Source: Acidobacteriota bacterium (GTDB taxonomy: Bacteria > Acidobacteriota > Thermoanaerobaculia > Thermoanaerobaculales > Sulfomarinibacteraceae). From it: 42,180 nucleotides of DNA. The DNA lies in assembly GCA_024641545.1 (NCBI GenBank), contig JAHECW010000028.1:1-42180 (forward strand), in the 5' to 3' direction. Under the pieces are notes generated by a model, which saw only the letters and a list, made by a program, of their open reading frames with translations, made no database searches and was not told where the DNA came from. Each line of letters starts with the position of its first letter. Within the stretch, counting starts at the first letter, position 1. Position numbers and translations under genes: made by a program. Positions 40,849 through 42,180 of this stretch are shown here, piece after piece.

Positions 40849-42180
40849 GTGATCCTCCGCGCCCTGCTGCTGAGACCGCTCGTCCACCACCCGTGGCGCT
40901 TTCTCGTCACGGTCGTCGGGGTCGCCACCGGCGTCGCGGCGGTGATCGCCACCGTTTCCGCCAGCCGGGCCGCCGTCGCCTCGTTCGCCGAAGGCGTCGA
41001 GGAGGTCGCGGGCGCCGCGCGGCTCGAGATCACCCGCCCCGGCGGTCTGCCCGACGAGACCCTTGCCTCGCTGCGACCCCTCGCCTCCATGGCGCTTCTC
41101 GTGCCGGTCGTCGAGGACACGGTCCTGCTGATGGAGCTCGGCGACGGGGTCCGCCTGCTCGGGGTCGATCTCCTGCTCGACTCCGAGGTTCGTCCGGTGC
41201 TCGCCGAAGACAGCCGGCTTTCGGACTTGGATTCGACCCTTCTGGGATTCGGCGCCTTGGTTTCCCGCCCGCTGGCCGCCGAGATCGGGGTCGGGCCGGG
41301 CGACGAGCTCACGGTCTCGGTCGGCGGCCGGCCTCGTACGATCGAGGTCGCGGCGCTCTTCGAAGCCGACGGGCTCTCCGCGGTCTGGGAGCGGGTCGTG
41401 GTGATGGATGTCGCACCGGCGCAGGAGCTGCTCGGCAGAGTCGGCCGGCTCGACCGTATCGAGCTCGTCCCCCGGGGCGCCGTCGGCGTCGACGAGCTCG
41501 CCACGCGGGCGGCGGCGCTGCTTCCGGGCGAACTGACGATCGCAGCGCCGGGCGAACGGCGGCGATTTGCCGAGCAGATGCTCGCCTCGCTGCGCTTCAA
41601 TCTCGTGGCGTTGTCTGCGATCTCGCTGCTCGTTGCCGGGGTGCTCATCGCCACCACCCTCGCCACGTCGGTGGTCCAGCGCCGATTCGTGGTTTCGCTG
41701 CTGCGCTCGTTGGGCGCTCCACGGCTGAAGATTGCGGCGGTGGTGCTCGCCGAGGCCCTCGGGATCGGTGTCGTCGGCGGCGTGATCGGGGTCGCGGCCG
41801 GCTTCGGCGGCGCCCGGCTGGCGCTGGCCAGCGTCCGCTTCACGGTCGCCTCGGTGGTCCGCGGGATTCCCGCCTCGGAGATCCGTTTCGACGTCGAGCT
41901 CGCCACAATCGGTCTCGCCATCGCGGTCGTCACCGCCCTCGCCGCTTCGATTCTGCCGCTGATAGAGATCATGACGGTGCCGCCTCTCCAGGGTCTTCGC
42001 ACCCCGCCGCCCAAAAGAATGACGAGGCGGGCCCGTCTGATCGCCGTGGCATCGCTGATGCTGATGGCGATGGCCGCGGTGATCCTCGTTCGGGCGCCGG
42101 CCATCCGCGATCTGCCCATCCCAGCGCTGACCGCCGCCCTGGTGGCCATGGCGAGCTTGCTCGCCGGCTCCGGCCTGCTC
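40849..42180 (+). CDS. FtsX-like ABC permease (3' end outside window)
   Basis: 444 residues visible from a GTG at 40849, with no stop before the edge. First span FLVTVVGVATGVAAVIATVS, a ~230-residue extracytoplasmic domain, then three spans of the FtsX core: NLVALSAISLLVAGVLIATTL, LAEALGIGVVGGVIGVAAGF and LAIAVVTALAASILPLIEIM. Further hydrophobic segments after residue ~400 (LIAVASLMLMAMAAVILV and onward) show this is the long, duplicated form of about 800 residues. It follows and partners the LolD/MacB-type ATPase. Confidence 0.85.
   Translation, partial: MILRALLLRPLVHHPWRFLVTVVGVATGVAAVIATVSASRAAVASFAEGVEEVAGAARLEITRPGGLPDETLASLRPLASMALLVPVVEDTVLLMELGDGVRLLGVDLLLDSEVRPVLAEDSRLSDLDSTLLGFGALVSRPLAAEIGVGPGDELTVSVGGRPRTIEVAALFEADGLSAVWERVVVMDVAPAQELLGRVGRLDRIELVPRGAVGVDELATRAAALLPGELTIAAPGERRRFAEQMLASLRFNLVALSAISLLVAGVLIATTLATSVVQRRFVVSLLRSLGAPRLKIAAVVLAEALGIGVVGGVIGVAAGFGGARLALASVRFTVASVVRGIPASEIRFDVELATIGLAIAVVTALAASILPLIEIMTVPPLQGLRTPPPKRMTRRARLIAVASLMLMAMAAVILVRAPAIRDLPIPALTAALVAMASLLAGSGLL

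Noticed and set aside
40131-42149. 672-residue minus-strand open frame opposite the AF1514-like, ABC and FtsX genes
   Set aside because: Ser/Thr/Arg-rich antisense shadow spanning two real genes with clear motifs on the plus strand.

Overview
This is a high-GC chromosomal window from a Gram-negative bacterium. The outer-membrane signs are several predicted lipoproteins, a tripartite RND efflux system and an FtsX-type transporter. The gene set and style would fit Acidobacteriota or a similar high-GC sediment or soil lineage, but I see no rRNA or unambiguous marker gene, so the lineage is a guess. Most of it is compact: genes are joined by 4-base ATGA or GTGA overlaps. Translated starts, family motifs and gene order support almost every call. 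Both ends are cut: a TetR-family regulator on the left and an FtsX-like permease on the right.

Layout. 1-4000: a FadR/YsiA-like TetR regulator with a clear palindromic operator, a divergent aminotransferase, and a sodium/solute symporter preceded by an overlapping 38-residue membrane peptide. 4000-10160: a lipoprotein-like SurE nucleotidase, then a run of central genes (TPR membrane protein, pyrimidine-nucleoside phosphorylase, phosphohexomutase, enolase, FtsB), ending directly against an initiator tRNA-Met. 10160-12510: an accessory patch behind the tRNA, with 97-bp hairpin repeats that resemble the tRNA 3' end, an unusual NAD-epimerase/zinc-ribbon gene, and a related repeat on the far side. 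12529-16630: an alcohol dehydrogenase and a fur-katG peroxide-defence pair whose promoter geometry predicts a leaderless transcript.

17364-26289: the most distinctive region, an eight-gene carotenoid operon. CrtB, CrtI and CrtY should make beta-carotene from geranylgeranyl diphosphate. A CrtU-like desaturase/methyltransferase with a Rieske partner should then give an aromatic (isorenieratene-type) carotenoid. An ABC-2 exporter pair and a DUF2141 lipoprotein sit in the middle of this operon, which suggests that pigment or a lipid partner is moved across the envelope. The likely prenyl diphosphate synthase supplying the pathway lies about 8 kb away on the other strand.

26300-42180: an MFP-RND-RND efflux operon, the prenyl diphosphate synthase, a lipoprotein glutathione peroxidase and a ferritin-like protein (more oxidative-stress and iron genes), a secreted CocE/NonD-type hydrolase, an SDR protein lacking the usual catalytic tyrosine, and a small AF1514-like protein coupled to a LolD/MacB-type ABC transporter.
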